Origin: an uncultured Lentisphaeraceae bacterium
GTDB lineage: Bacteria > Verrucomicrobiota > Kiritimatiellia > RFP12 > DVOR01
Length of the DNA stretch: 9,144 nt
Assembly (NCBI GenBank): GCA_946056345.1
Contig: CAMGJH010000021.1
Location: 1 to 9,144 of the forward strand
Direction: 5' to 3'
The notes beneath the pieces are model-generated. The model ran no database searches. It was not told the origin of the DNA and saw only the letters and a list, made by a program, of their open reading frames with translations. The position numbers and the translations under genes are program-made. How positions within the stretch are numbered: position 1 is the first letter of the stretch; every line of letters begins with the position of its first letter. Below are positions 1 to 7,800 of the stretch, piece after piece.

Positions 1-10
1 CCCCGGGTTG

Positions 11-60
11 GCCTCGAGGTAGGCCCGGGTTCGCCCTCGACCCGGGCCTGCCACGTTTTT
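11..60 (+). repeat. REP-like GC-rich hairpin repeat, left copy, followed by a T run
   Basis: A 38-base unit (11-48) recurs in the same orientation at 9029-9066 with 36 of 38 identities. It contains a perfect 10-bp inverted repeat (21-30 with 40-49) around a 9-base loop, preceded by the small palindrome cctcgagg. Seven bases after the stem there is a run of five T (56-60). The right copy has a T run at the same distance. The CCCGGG core also occurs at 2-7, so the array probably continues to the left of the window. It could be a dispersed REP/BIME-type element or a rightward terminator for a gene outside the window. The 7-base gap before the T run is longer than in a standard intrinsic terminator, so terminator function is inference. 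Confidence 0.7.
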
Positions 61-75
61 GGCACGGTTTGGCAC
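58..75 (+). repeat. Tandem TTTGGCAC octamer, 10-bp period
   Basis: TTTGGCAC occurs at 58-65 and again at 68-75, exactly one helical turn apart. A third partial TGGCAC lies at 106-111. The spacing would suit a protein bound to one DNA face, but no promoter is recognisable close by and the nearest gene starts about 210 bases away. No function is assigned. Confidence 0.4.
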
Positions 76-146
76 ACCGCGTGGGCGGGTAGGCGGAGTA
101 GACCGTGGCACAATGCTTACGGAGGTGCGTGCATAGTATCCAATGA

Positions 147-223
147 GCGAGTGCGCGGAGCGCGCTCGCGGCGGGGTGGAGCGCCCTGCGCTCCCGAGGG
201 GTGCGGGGGCGAGCAGCCCCCGC
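147..223 (+). repeat. Cluster of three GC-rich hairpins upstream of the antiporter gene
   Basis: Three stem-loops follow one another. At 147-169 there is a 10-bp stem with a GGA loop; its one imperfect pair is G-U only if the plus strand is transcribed. At 178-194 GGAGCG pairs with CGCTCC around a 5-base loop. At 203-223 an 8-bp perfect stem GCGGGGGC/GCCCCCGC surrounds GAGCA. None is followed by a T tract, so they do not look like intrinsic terminators. They may be intergenic repeat hairpins or mRNA 3'-end stabilisers of a gene to the left. They lie upstream of the predicted start of antiporter transcription. Confidence 0.5.
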
Positions 224-271
224 GTGGGCTCGTTGGTCGGGTGGGGTGCGGCAATGTCGCGCGGAATGGTG

Positions 272-285
272 TATAATAGCGGCGT
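272..285 (+). promoter_or_regulatory. Consensus -10 box (TATAAT) giving a near-leaderless antiporter mRNA
   Basis: TATAAT at 272-277 is a perfect sigma70-type -10 hexamer. Only 8 bases separate it from the ATG at 286. Transcription starting 7 bases after the hexamer would begin at about 284, leaving a 5' leader of about 2 bases. There is no Shine-Dalgarno sequence upstream of the ATG. No good -35 hexamer is visible at 17 bases spacing (the sequence there is cggcaa). This matches the promoter architecture known for leaderless genes in, for example, Deinococcus and Actinobacteria, where a -10 motif abuts the start codon. Confidence 0.75.
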
Positions 286-1659
286 ATGAATCAGTTTACG
301 TACTTGGTGGCCTTTTTGGTGTTGATTGCGCTGATCGCGGTGGTGCCGGCGGTGGTGCGGCGGTGGCATATTCCTTCGGTGGTGGCGATTATGGCGGTGG
401 GGATTTTGATTGGGCCGCATGGGTTGGGGTTGCTGGGGTGGATTGCGGAGGTGATTCCTTCGGAGGTGGATGCGCGCGCGTTGCGGAGCGTGGTGGATGC
501 CTTTGGGTTCTTGGGGTTGGTCTTTCTGATGGCGTTGGCGGGGGCGGAGACGGATCTGCGGATGTTGGTGAATGAGAAGCGGGCGGTGGCGGCGCTGTCG
601 GTGCTGACCTTTCTGTTGCCGGCGGCGGCGGGGTTCGGGGTCTATTGGCTCTTTGACCCGGGCAAGCCGATTAGCGCGTGGGTGTATGCCTCGCTCTTCG
701 CGTCGCACTCGATTGGTATCGTCTTTCCGGTGATTCGGGAGATGGGGTTGGTGCGGTCGCGCTTCGGCATTGCGGTGCTCTCCTCGACGGTGATTACGGA
801 TATTCTCTCGCTGATTTTGCTGGCGGTGTGTGTGCAGTTGCAGGCGCATCAGCTGGGGCCGGAGGCGATTCAGGGGATTTCGATCCTTGAGCGCTTCGAC
901 TGGGGGTGGCTGGGGGCGTGGTTTACGCCGTGCTTCGTGGGGCTGATTTTCATCTTCATCGCGGTGGTGATGGCGGTGGTGCCGCTGTTGTGGCGGCTAG
1001 TGGAGCGGCTGCTGCCGGAGGGGGACGAGACGAAGGTGACCTTCTTCCTGCTGGTGGTACTCTCGATTGTCTTGGCCGGGGAGATGTTGGGGGTGAACCT
1101 GATTGTGGGGGCCTTCGTGGCGGGGATGGCGGTGGTGCGCTCGCCGGGCTTCCGCAAGCCGGGCGAGGATATTCACCGCAAGCTGGAGGCGATTGGCTTT
1201 GGGCTAGTCATTCCCTTCCTCTTCCTGAGCGTGGGCTTCCACGCGGACCTGGGGGTCTTCTTTGGGATGAATGAGGGCGGGAATGTGTTGCGGAGCCTGG
1301 GGATTGCCGGGGCGACGGTGGTGGGGTTGGTGGGGAGCAAGGTCTTTAGTGGCTGGTTGGCGATGCGCCTCTCGGGCTTCGGGAACCGTCACGGGCTGTG
1401 CGCGGGATTGATGACTGTGCCGCAGCTCTCGGCGACCTTGGCGGCCGCGGCGGTGGCGCTTTCGCTCAAGCTCTTGGACGAGACCTTCTTCAACGCGATT
1501 GTCGTGCTCTCGCTCGTGACGACGCTGCCGGTGCCGACCTTGGTGCGGCTGCTGATTGAGCGCTCGGGGGTCTCCTTTGATACGCAGCCGCGCGGAACGG
1601 CCGCCATCAAGGAGGCTGACTCGCTTGCCGAGCTGAACCATCTGGACCTTTCGGTGTAA
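286..1659 (+). CDS. CPA2-type monovalent cation/proton antiporter (Na_H_Exchanger family)
   Basis: Inner-membrane secondary transporter predicted to exchange Na+ or K+ for H+ in ion and pH homeostasis. The 457 residues are almost wholly hydrophobic, with roughly 11-13 membrane spans. The early VVAIMAVGILIGPHGLGLL segment (residues 32-50) is typical of CPA2 helices 1-2. FLGLVFLMALAGAETDL (75-91) follows. The unwound-helix region contains SSTVITD (166-172), where T171-D172 occupies the position of the ion-binding DD or QD pair of CPA2 proteins; having a single Asp is closer to Kef-type transporters. GVNLIVGAFVAGM (269-281) and the C-terminal bundle complete the fold. The protein stops after about 30 hydrophilic residues, so the TrkA-N/RCK regulatory domain of KefB/C is absent. 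The ATG is chosen because a consensus -10 lies 8 bases upstream and family homology begins at once. A tightly spaced ABC ATPase gene follows 12 bases after the stop. Ion specificity cannot be told from sequence. Confidence 0.9.
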   Translation: MNQFTYLVAFLVLIALIAVVPAVVRRWHIPSVVAIMAVGILIGPHGLGLLGWIAEVIPSEVDARALRSVVDAFGFLGLVFLMALAGAETDLRMLVNEKRAVAALSVLTFLLPAAAGFGVYWLFDPGKPISAWVYASLFASHSIGIVFPVIREMGLVRSRFGIAVLSSTVITDILSLILLAVCVQLQAHQLGPEAIQGISILERFDWGWLGAWFTPCFVGLIFIFIAVVMAVVPLLWRLVERLLPEGDETKVTFFLLVVLSIVLAGEMLGVNLIVGAFVAGMAVVRSPGFRKPGEDIHRKLEAIGFGLVIPFLFLSVGFHADLGVFFGMNEGGNVLRSLGIAGATVVGLVGSKVFSGWLAMRLSGFGNRHGLCAGLMTVPQLSATLAAAAVALSLKLLDETFFNAIVVLSLVTTLPVPTLVRLLIERSGVSFDTQPRGTAAIKEADSLAELNHLDLSV

Positions 1660-1671
1660 GGAGGTCGGACG
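1658..1671 (+). promoter_or_regulatory. Near-perfect Shine-Dalgarno site for the ABC ATPase gene
   Basis: AAGGAGGT (1658-1665) overlaps the antiporter stop codon TAA (1657-1659) and ends 6 bases before the ATG at 1672. It fixes the start of the ABC gene and shows that this organism uses anti-SD pairing for operon-internal genes, whereas the two promoter-proximal protein genes here have no such site. Confidence 0.85.
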
Positions 1672-2631
1672 ATGGACGAGCAGAAGGCCGAGGCGCTGTT
1701 GACCCTTGAAGGACTGTCGATTACCTTCCGCACGCCGGGGGGTGAGGTGACGCCGGTCCCGGAGGTGAGCTTGCAGGTGCGCGCGGGCGAGCGGGTGGCG
1801 TTGGTGGGCGAGAGCGGGTGCGGCAAGTCGATTACCGCCCTGAGCGTGACGGCCCTGCCGCCGGCCGACCGCGCGCTGCGCCGGGGGTCGATTCGTTTTG
1901 CCGGGCAGGAATTGGTGGGGCATACGCAGGCGCTCTCGAAGGTGCGGCGCGGAGGGATTGCATACGTCTTTCAGGACCCGATGGCGAGCCTGAACCCCGT
2001 GATGACGATTGGCGCGCAGATGGCCGAGGCCTTGCCGCCGATGGCGCGGCGTGAGCGGCATGCGCGGATTGTGGCGTTGCTGGCCGATGTGGGGCTGCCG
2101 GACCCGGCGCGCGCGGCGGAGGCCTATCCCTGCGAGCTCTCGGGCGGGCAGTGTCAGCGGGTGATGTTGGCGATGGCCTTGGCCGCCGAGCCGCAATTGC
2201 TGATTGCTGACGAGCCGACCACGGCGCTGGATGTGACCACGCAGCGGCTCATCCTGGGGCTGATGGTGGAGTTGGCCGCCAAACGGCAGATGGCCCTCCT
2301 GCTCATCACGCACAATCTGGGCATTGTGGCGAACTATATGGAGCGGCTCTACGTGATGTATGCCGGGCGGATTGTTGAGAGCGGGCCGGTGCGCGAGGTG
2401 ATTGCTTCGCCGCGCCACCCCTACACGCGCGGGTTGATTGCCGCCGTGCCCAGCCTTCGCCTTGATAAGCCGCGGCTGCAGGATATTCCCGGCACCGTGC
2501 CGCCGGCGGGGCGTTTTCCCCCGGGGTGCGCCTTTGCCCCGCGCTGCCCCCTGGCCACCGAGGCCTGTAGCGCCGCCGTTCCGCCCCTGCGCCTAGATGG
2601 CGCGCGCGCGGTGCGGTGTTTGTTAACGTAA
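1672..2631 (+). CDS. oppD: OppD/DppD-type ABC transporter ATP-binding protein
   Basis: ATPase subunit of a peptide/nickel-type ABC importer (PepT family), acting on the cytoplasmic face with a partner ATPase (OppF/DppF) and two permeases. At 319 residues it has the usual OppD length. Visible motifs are Walker A GESGCGKS (46-53), Q-loop FQDPMASLNP (100-109), signature LSGGQ (156-160), Walker B LLIADEP (176-182) and H-loop His214. The signature is followed by Cys161 where Arg or Met is usual. The C-terminal oligopeptide-transporter extension carries RHPYTRGL (248-255) and four cysteines (286, 292, 299, 316) in the pattern known to hold a [4Fe-4S] cluster in some DppD/OppD proteins. No permease, binding protein or OppF lies nearby, so this is an orphan subunit paired with an antiporter. 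The SD site fixes the start. Opp versus Dpp versus nickel specificity is not resolvable here; the symbol is at family level. Confidence 0.92.
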   Translation: MDEQKAEALLTLEGLSITFRTPGGEVTPVPEVSLQVRAGERVALVGESGCGKSITALSVTALPPADRALRRGSIRFAGQELVGHTQALSKVRRGGIAYVFQDPMASLNPVMTIGAQMAEALPPMARRERHARIVALLADVGLPDPARAAEAYPCELSGGQCQRVMLAMALAAEPQLLIADEPTTALDVTTQRLILGLMVELAAKRQMALLLITHNLGIVANYMERLYVMYAGRIVESGPVREVIASPRHPYTRGLIAAVPSLRLDKPRLQDIPGTVPPAGRFPPGCAFAPRCPLATEACSAAVPPLRLDGARAVRCLLT

Positions 2632-2633
2632 GG

Positions 2634-4787
2634 TTAGTTTTGGGAGCCGGTGGGCGGGGTGAAGTCCGGCGGGAGGGTGTGGTAGGCGCGGACGTAGCGC
2701 TTGAGGTTGACCCCTTCGCGGGGGAAGCCGGCTTCAATCAAGAGATTCCCGTAGGCGATGGCGTAGTCTTCGCAGCGTTCGGTGTCTTCCTTGGCGTGGC
2801 GCGCAAGGAGGGCTTCGACGGTCACTTGCGCCATCTTGAGGCCTTCAGCACGGCGGCCGGACTGGAGGGTCACGGCGCGGGCAAGGGAGAAGCGCAGGGG
2901 CAGTTGCGTCAGGAAAGGAAGGTCGGGATTGGCCGCCAGGGCGCGGTTGAGGATTTGCTCGGCTTCGGCGTAGTGCTTGTTCTCGAGGAGGTAGTCGGCG
3001 TATTGACTGAGGTAGGCGGGCTGCTCGGGGTAGAGGGCTTCGACGAGTGCGTAGAAGGGGCGCGCGCGCTCGGGGGTGGCGGAGGATTGGGCAATCTTGG
3101 CGGCGGCCAGGAGGTCGCCCCAGTGGGGCTTGGCCAGCTTGAAGGCGGAGAGGTAGGCGGCGAGGGCCTTGTCGTGCTCGGCAAGGGTCTCCCAAGCGCG
3201 AGCGGTGGAGAGTTCGCGGTCGGCCAAGGCGAGGAGGAAGGGGTCCAGGCCGTTGATTTCGCTGGCCTTGGCGTAGTCGCCGCGCAGGGCGGCAATGCGG
3301 CCTTGGCGGAGGACTTCTAGGACGGGGCTGAGGTCGGCGGCCAGCGCTTCGGGGACGTGGAACCAGGGCATTTGGGCATCGACGTGGTCGGCAAAGGCGC
3401 GGCAGAGTTCGCGGACGTTGTCGCGGTGGAAGAGGAGGGCGCGGGCGTGGGCGGGCTCGTTGCGCGGAAGCTTGGCGGGGATGGGCTCGGCGAGGGCGCT
3501 TTGGAGCTTGGCGGCATCATCGACCAGGCAGCTGGAGAGGAGGGTGATGGGGGCGCCGAGGCGGGTGAGTTCGAGGCTGCGGGCCACCTCCGGGCGGTCG
3601 GCAATGGCCGAGAGGGCGTCGAGCTCCAGGGTGATGGGGGCGCGGGAGGCGACGAGCTGCCAGTGGTTCGGGCCGGTGCACCAGAGTTGGAGGTGCGGGA
3701 AGCGGGCCTGGAGGATGGCGAGGCGCTCAAAGAGCATCCGCGCATCGAGGGCGTGGGCGTCAAGGGCGTAGATGAGCAGGCCATCGGGCTTGAGGTGATC
3801 CTGGGCGGCTTTGAGGGCGCCGGAGCCGAAGTAGTCGCGCTCCTCGGCGAGGTAGGCGGGCGGGAGCTCCACCCAGAGGGCGTCGTAGAGGCCGGCGAGC
3901 TTGCCGGTTTCGTAGGTGGAGAGGAGCGGGGCGGCCTCGAGGTCTTGGGCGCGCAGGGCGATGCGGGCATTTGGGGCCGGCTTGAGGAGGGTGGGAAGGA
4001 GCTGGGCGAGGGCGCGGGGGGCGACGTCCATCCCGGCCTTGACGAGGAGGCGGCCGTCGCGGACACGGACGCTTTCGGTGCCGCGGCCGGTGTAGAGGCA
4101 GTCGCGCGCGGCGATGGGGGCGAAGGGGTTGACTTCGCCGAGTGGCTCTTCGGCGATGCAGGTGAGGTTGCCGAACCAGACGAAGCCGGCCAAGAGGGCA
4201 AGAAGGCCCGAGAGGATGCGCGTCAAGCGTCGGCGGCAGGCGCAGAGGAGCCAGAGCGGGGCGCCGATCATCAGCCCGGCGATCGTGGCCGAGAGGAGGG
4301 GCTGGGTGGGCACACGGCCGAGGAGGAGGGTGCCCAGGATGAGCCCGCAACAGCCGCCGCAGAAGATGGCCAGCCGGCCGCGCTCGCGCGTTTCGCCCGC
4401 CCAGAGCACCGGGATGGCGATGGCCGCCGGCGCAAGGTAGAGCCACGCTCGGCCGAGGACGAAGGCGCGCCACTGCGCGTAGGTGGCCACGGCGCTCAGG
4501 CCCAGCTGCGCCCAAGCGTGGACTTCGCGTGCCAGGTTGCCCAACGCGCCACAGGCCACGCCCGCGACGATGAGCGATAAGAGCGCGCGGCTGCGCGGAC
4601 CCGGGGCGAAGCGTTGTTCCCGGAAGTGCCACGCGAGCCAGGCCGCGGCCACGCCGAGGGCACAGGCGGGCAGGATCACGGGCAGGAAGAGGGGCAGTTG
4701 GCCGGACCAGGCGCGCAGGAGGGCGTTGGCCGTGGCCGCGAAGAGGGTCATCAATAGGGGCAGGAGGAAGCAGAAGGTCAGGTGCAT
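2634..4787 (-). CDS. Membrane protein with degenerate spermidine-synthase-like domain and TPR tail
   Basis: A 717-residue protein with about seven hydrophobic spans in residues 4-207, then a soluble part of about 510 residues. Residues 235-385 resemble the synthase half of fused membrane/spermidine-synthase proteins: YDALWVELPP (301-310) matches the YDVIISEPS-type strand, and LKPDGLLIY (332-340) and FPHLQLWC (363-370) match later strands. The glycine-rich cofactor loop (GxGxG) expected after NARIAL (273-278) is missing, and the segment from there to YDALW is much shortened. Residues 485-700 are helical with TPR-like units, the clearest at 593-622 (YADYLLENKHYAEAEQILNRAL region). It probably has a non-enzymatic scaffold or sensing role in the inner membrane; this is inference. 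The start follows the dnaE stop by 15 bases, has no SD and no nearby promoter, and is in frame with the dnaE TAA, so translation is probably coupled to dnaE. A second possible start is Met13. Coding-strand base use becomes very C-rich toward its 3' end. Confidence 0.75.
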   Translation of the reverse strand: MHLTFCFLLPLLMTLFAATANALLRAWSGQLPLFLPVILPACALGVAAAWLAWHFREQRFAPGPRSRALLSLIVAGVACGALGNLAREVHAWAQLGLSAVATYAQWRAFVLGRAWLYLAPAAIAIPVLWAGETRERGRLAIFCGGCCGLILGTLLLGRVPTQPLLSATIAGLMIGAPLWLLCACRRRLTRILSGLLALLAGFVWFGNLTCIAEEPLGEVNPFAPIAARDCLYTGRGTESVRVRDGRLLVKAGMDVAPRALAQLLPTLLKPAPNARIALRAQDLEAAPLLSTYETGKLAGLYDALWVELPPAYLAEERDYFGSGALKAAQDHLKPDGLLIYALDAHALDARMLFERLAILQARFPHLQLWCTGPNHWQLVASRAPITLELDALSAIADRPEVARSLELTRLGAPITLLSSCLVDDAAKLQSALAEPIPAKLPRNEPAHARALLFHRDNVRELCRAFADHVDAQMPWFHVPEALAADLSPVLEVLRQGRIAALRGDYAKASEINGLDPFLLALADRELSTARAWETLAEHDKALAAYLSAFKLAKPHWGDLLAAAKIAQSSATPERARPFYALVEALYPEQPAYLSQYADYLLENKHYAEAEQILNRALAANPDLPFLTQLPLRFSLARAVTLQSGRRAEGLKMAQVTVEALLARHAKEDTERCEDYAIAYGNLLIEAGFPREGVNLKRYVRAYHTLPPDFTPPTGSQN

Positions 4788-4802
4788 AGGCGTGGGGGAG
4801 GG

Positions 4803-7800
4803 TTAGGCGTTGTGGGGGACGAAGCGGGCGCGGCGGTTGCGCTTGGGGTCGCCGAAGATGTCGTGGCTGCGCAGGGTGTAGGTGATGGCGTTGTGGCCCC
4901 AGAGGGCTTCGAGCGCGGCGATGCACTCGGCGGTGGGGGTGACGGCCCAGGAGGGGTCGGGCTCGATGGTGGCCGAGCGGTTGCCGGGCAGGTCGAGCGT
5001 CAGGGAGATGGGGTAGCCGCCGGGGTGGTCGGAGAGGATGGCGCGCAACTTCTCCATCTTCTGGGAGGAGGGGACGTCGTTGTCGACGCGGCAGTGGATT
5101 CGCAGGTTCTTGGCAAAGATGCCCGGTGCGTCGGCCAAGGCGTAGAGCTCGTTGCCGAAGATGACCGACTCTCGGCCCTCCTCGCACTTCACTTCGCCGC
5201 AGACGAGCACCGGGGTGTCGACCTCCAGGAGGGCCTGGTTCTTCTCGTAGGCGTCGTTGAAGGTGAGGATCTTGACGGTGCCGGTGCCGTCTTCGAGGGT
5301 GAGCTCGGCCCAGGGCTTCTTGGTCTTCTTGGAGATGGCCTTGCGCACGGCAGTGAGGATGCCGGCCACACGGACGCTGTCGCGGTCGCGGCAGGCGGGG
5401 AAGTGCTCGGCGGTGACGGTGCGGAAGGAGCGCACGAGGGTGCGATAGCGGTCGACGGGGTGGCCGGAGAGGTAGACACCCAGGAGTTCGCGCTCGCCCT
5501 GGAGGCGGTCCTTCTCGGAGAGGTCGGGGGCGGGCGGCAGGGCATCGGCCTCGGCGGCGGTATCGTCGGCCATCAGATCGAAGAGGGAGCCTTGGCCGGA
5601 GGCGGAATCGCGGTCGGCCTGCGCCACGCGCGAGAGGGCGAAGTCGATGCCCGCGAGCATTTGCCCTTGGGTGGCCTCGGTGAAGCAGGCCATTGCCCCG
5701 GAGCGGATGAGCGCTTCAATGGCGCGCTTGCTCACCAACAGGCGGTTCTCGTTGGCGGCCTTGGCCTGGGCGTTGCAGAGGCGCTTGCAGAAGTCCACGA
5801 AGCTCTTGTAGGGGCCATTCTTCTGGCGTTCGGCCACGATTTGGTCACCGGCGGCGGCCCCGACGTTGCGGATGGCGCCCAGACCGAAGCGGATGGCCGC
5901 CTTGCCTTCGGGCGAGAAGTGGCAGCGCGAAGCATTGACGCTGGGCGCGAGCACCTTGAGCCCCATATCCGCTGCGGCCGAGACGAGGGCCGGCATCTTG
6001 TCGAAGTTGCCGATTTCCGAGGAGATTTGCGCGCACATGAAGTCGGCCGGGTAGTGCGCCTTCAAGTAGCCGGTCTGGTAAGCCACGTAGGCGTAGCAGA
6101 CCGAGTGGGACTTGTTGAAGGCGTAGGAGGCGAAGGCGCGCCAGTCGCCCCAAATCTTCTCGGCGAGCTTGGTGGCGGCGGCTTCGTCCGCGCAGTGCTT
6201 CATAAACTCGGGGTTCTTCTTGCAGCCATCGAGGAACTTGACGTAGAGCTTCTCCATCGTCTCGATCTGCTTCTTACCCATTGCCTTGCGCAGGGAGTCC
6301 GATTCTCCGCGCGTGAAGCCGCCGAGCAGGCGCGAGAGGAGCATCACCTGTTCCTGGTAGACGGTGATGCCGTAGGTCTCCTTGAGGTACTTCTCCATCA
6401 GCGGGTGGTCGTAGGTGATTTTCTCTTCGCCGTGTTTGCGCTTGATGAAGGAGGGGATGTAGGCCATCGGCCCGGGGCGGTAGAGGGCGTTCATCGCCAC
6501 CAGGTCCTCGAAGCGGTTGGGCCGCAGGGAGCGCAGGTGGGCCTTCATACCATCCGATTCAAACTGGAAGAGACCGTCGGTCTCGCCGCGCGAGAAGAGC
6601 TCGAAGGTCTCCTTGTCACCGAGCGGGATTTGGCTCATCTCGATACGCTCGCCGTGCGATTCCTGGATGGACTCCAGACACGCCTTGAGCACCGAGAGGG
6701 TCTTCAGCCCCAGGAAGTCCATCTTCAAGAGGCCGATAGGCTCGACGAAGTGGCCGTCGTACTGCGTGGTCATCAAACTCTCGCCGGCCGTCGGCACGAT
6801 GGGGATGGTCTCCATCAGCGGGTCGCGGCTGATGATGATGCCGCAAGCGTGCACGCCGATATTGCGCGTGGTCCCCTCCAGCCGCATCGCCAGCTCAAGG
6901 ATCCGCCGCTTCATCGGGTCGTCGCCATCGAGCACCTCGGCCAACTTGGGGTTCTCCTTCAAGGCCTTGGCGAAGGTGATTTTGGGCGTATCGGGCACCA
7001 ACGCGGCCAGGGCGTTGGCCTCGTTGAGCGGGTAATCGAGCACGCGGCTGACATCCTTGATGGCGCTCTTGGGGGCCATAATGCCGAAGGTGGCGATGTG
7101 TCCAACGTGGTCGGTGCCGTACTTCTGCGTCACCCACTCCAAGACGCGGCCGCGGCCGTTGTCATCGAAGTCCACGTCAATATCGGGCATCGAGATACGG
7201 TCGGGGTTCAGGAAGCGCTCGAAGAGGAGGTCATACTTCGTGGGGTCCACGTCGGTAATCCCCAGGGCGTAAGCCACGGCGCTACCGGCCGCACTGCCGC
7301 GCCCGGGGCCGACGATGACGCCAATCTCGCGCGCGGCAAAGATGTAGTCCTGCACAATCAAGAAGTAGCCCGGGAAGCCCATCTGCTTGATGGTGTTGAG
7401 CTCGAAGTCGATGCGCTCTTTGATCTCCGCAGTCATCGCCTCGCCGGGCCAACGCTTGGCCGCGCGCTCCCAGGTCAGGTGCGCCAGGTAGTCGCTCTCG
7501 AGCTTGATACGCAGGACCTTGTCGTAGCCGTCGAACTTGTCATACCGGGTGAACTCCTCGCGCAATGCGGCCTCGGGAAACTTTTGGGCGTAGGCCTCCT
7601 CGGTGCCGAAGCTCGCGGGAATCGGGAACTTGGGCATAATCGGGTCGGAGTTCAGCTGGAACTCCTCGACCTTGTCGGCAATCTCGACGGTGTTGTGCAG
7701 CTGCTCGAGGTTGTCGGGCAGGTTCGCGCACATCTCCTCGTAGCTCTTGAACCACTCCTGCTGGGTGTAGCGCAGACGCTTCTCGTCATCCAACTTCTTG

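Noticed and set aside
105..119. Possible sigma54 promoter (TGGCAC, spacer, TTAC)
   Set aside because: The essential -12 GC is missing (TTAC instead of TTGC), and the antiporter already has a consensus -10 box at its start.
201..575. A small plus-strand ORF of 124 codons overlapping the antiporter start
   Set aside because: It is glycine-rich and in a shifted frame inside a clear membrane-transporter gene, with no start signal of its own.
1204..2418. A 404-codon minus-strand frame across the antiporter and ABC genes
   Set aside because: It spans two unrelated, well-supported plus-strand genes, and its Arg/His/Gln-rich product looks like a GC-driven shadow.
3357..4580. A 407-codon plus-strand frame opposite the 717-residue membrane protein
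   Set aside because: Its composition is almost entirely G/E/A/V. The minus-strand frame has coherent membrane spans, TPR units and synthase-like strands, so that frame is the real one.
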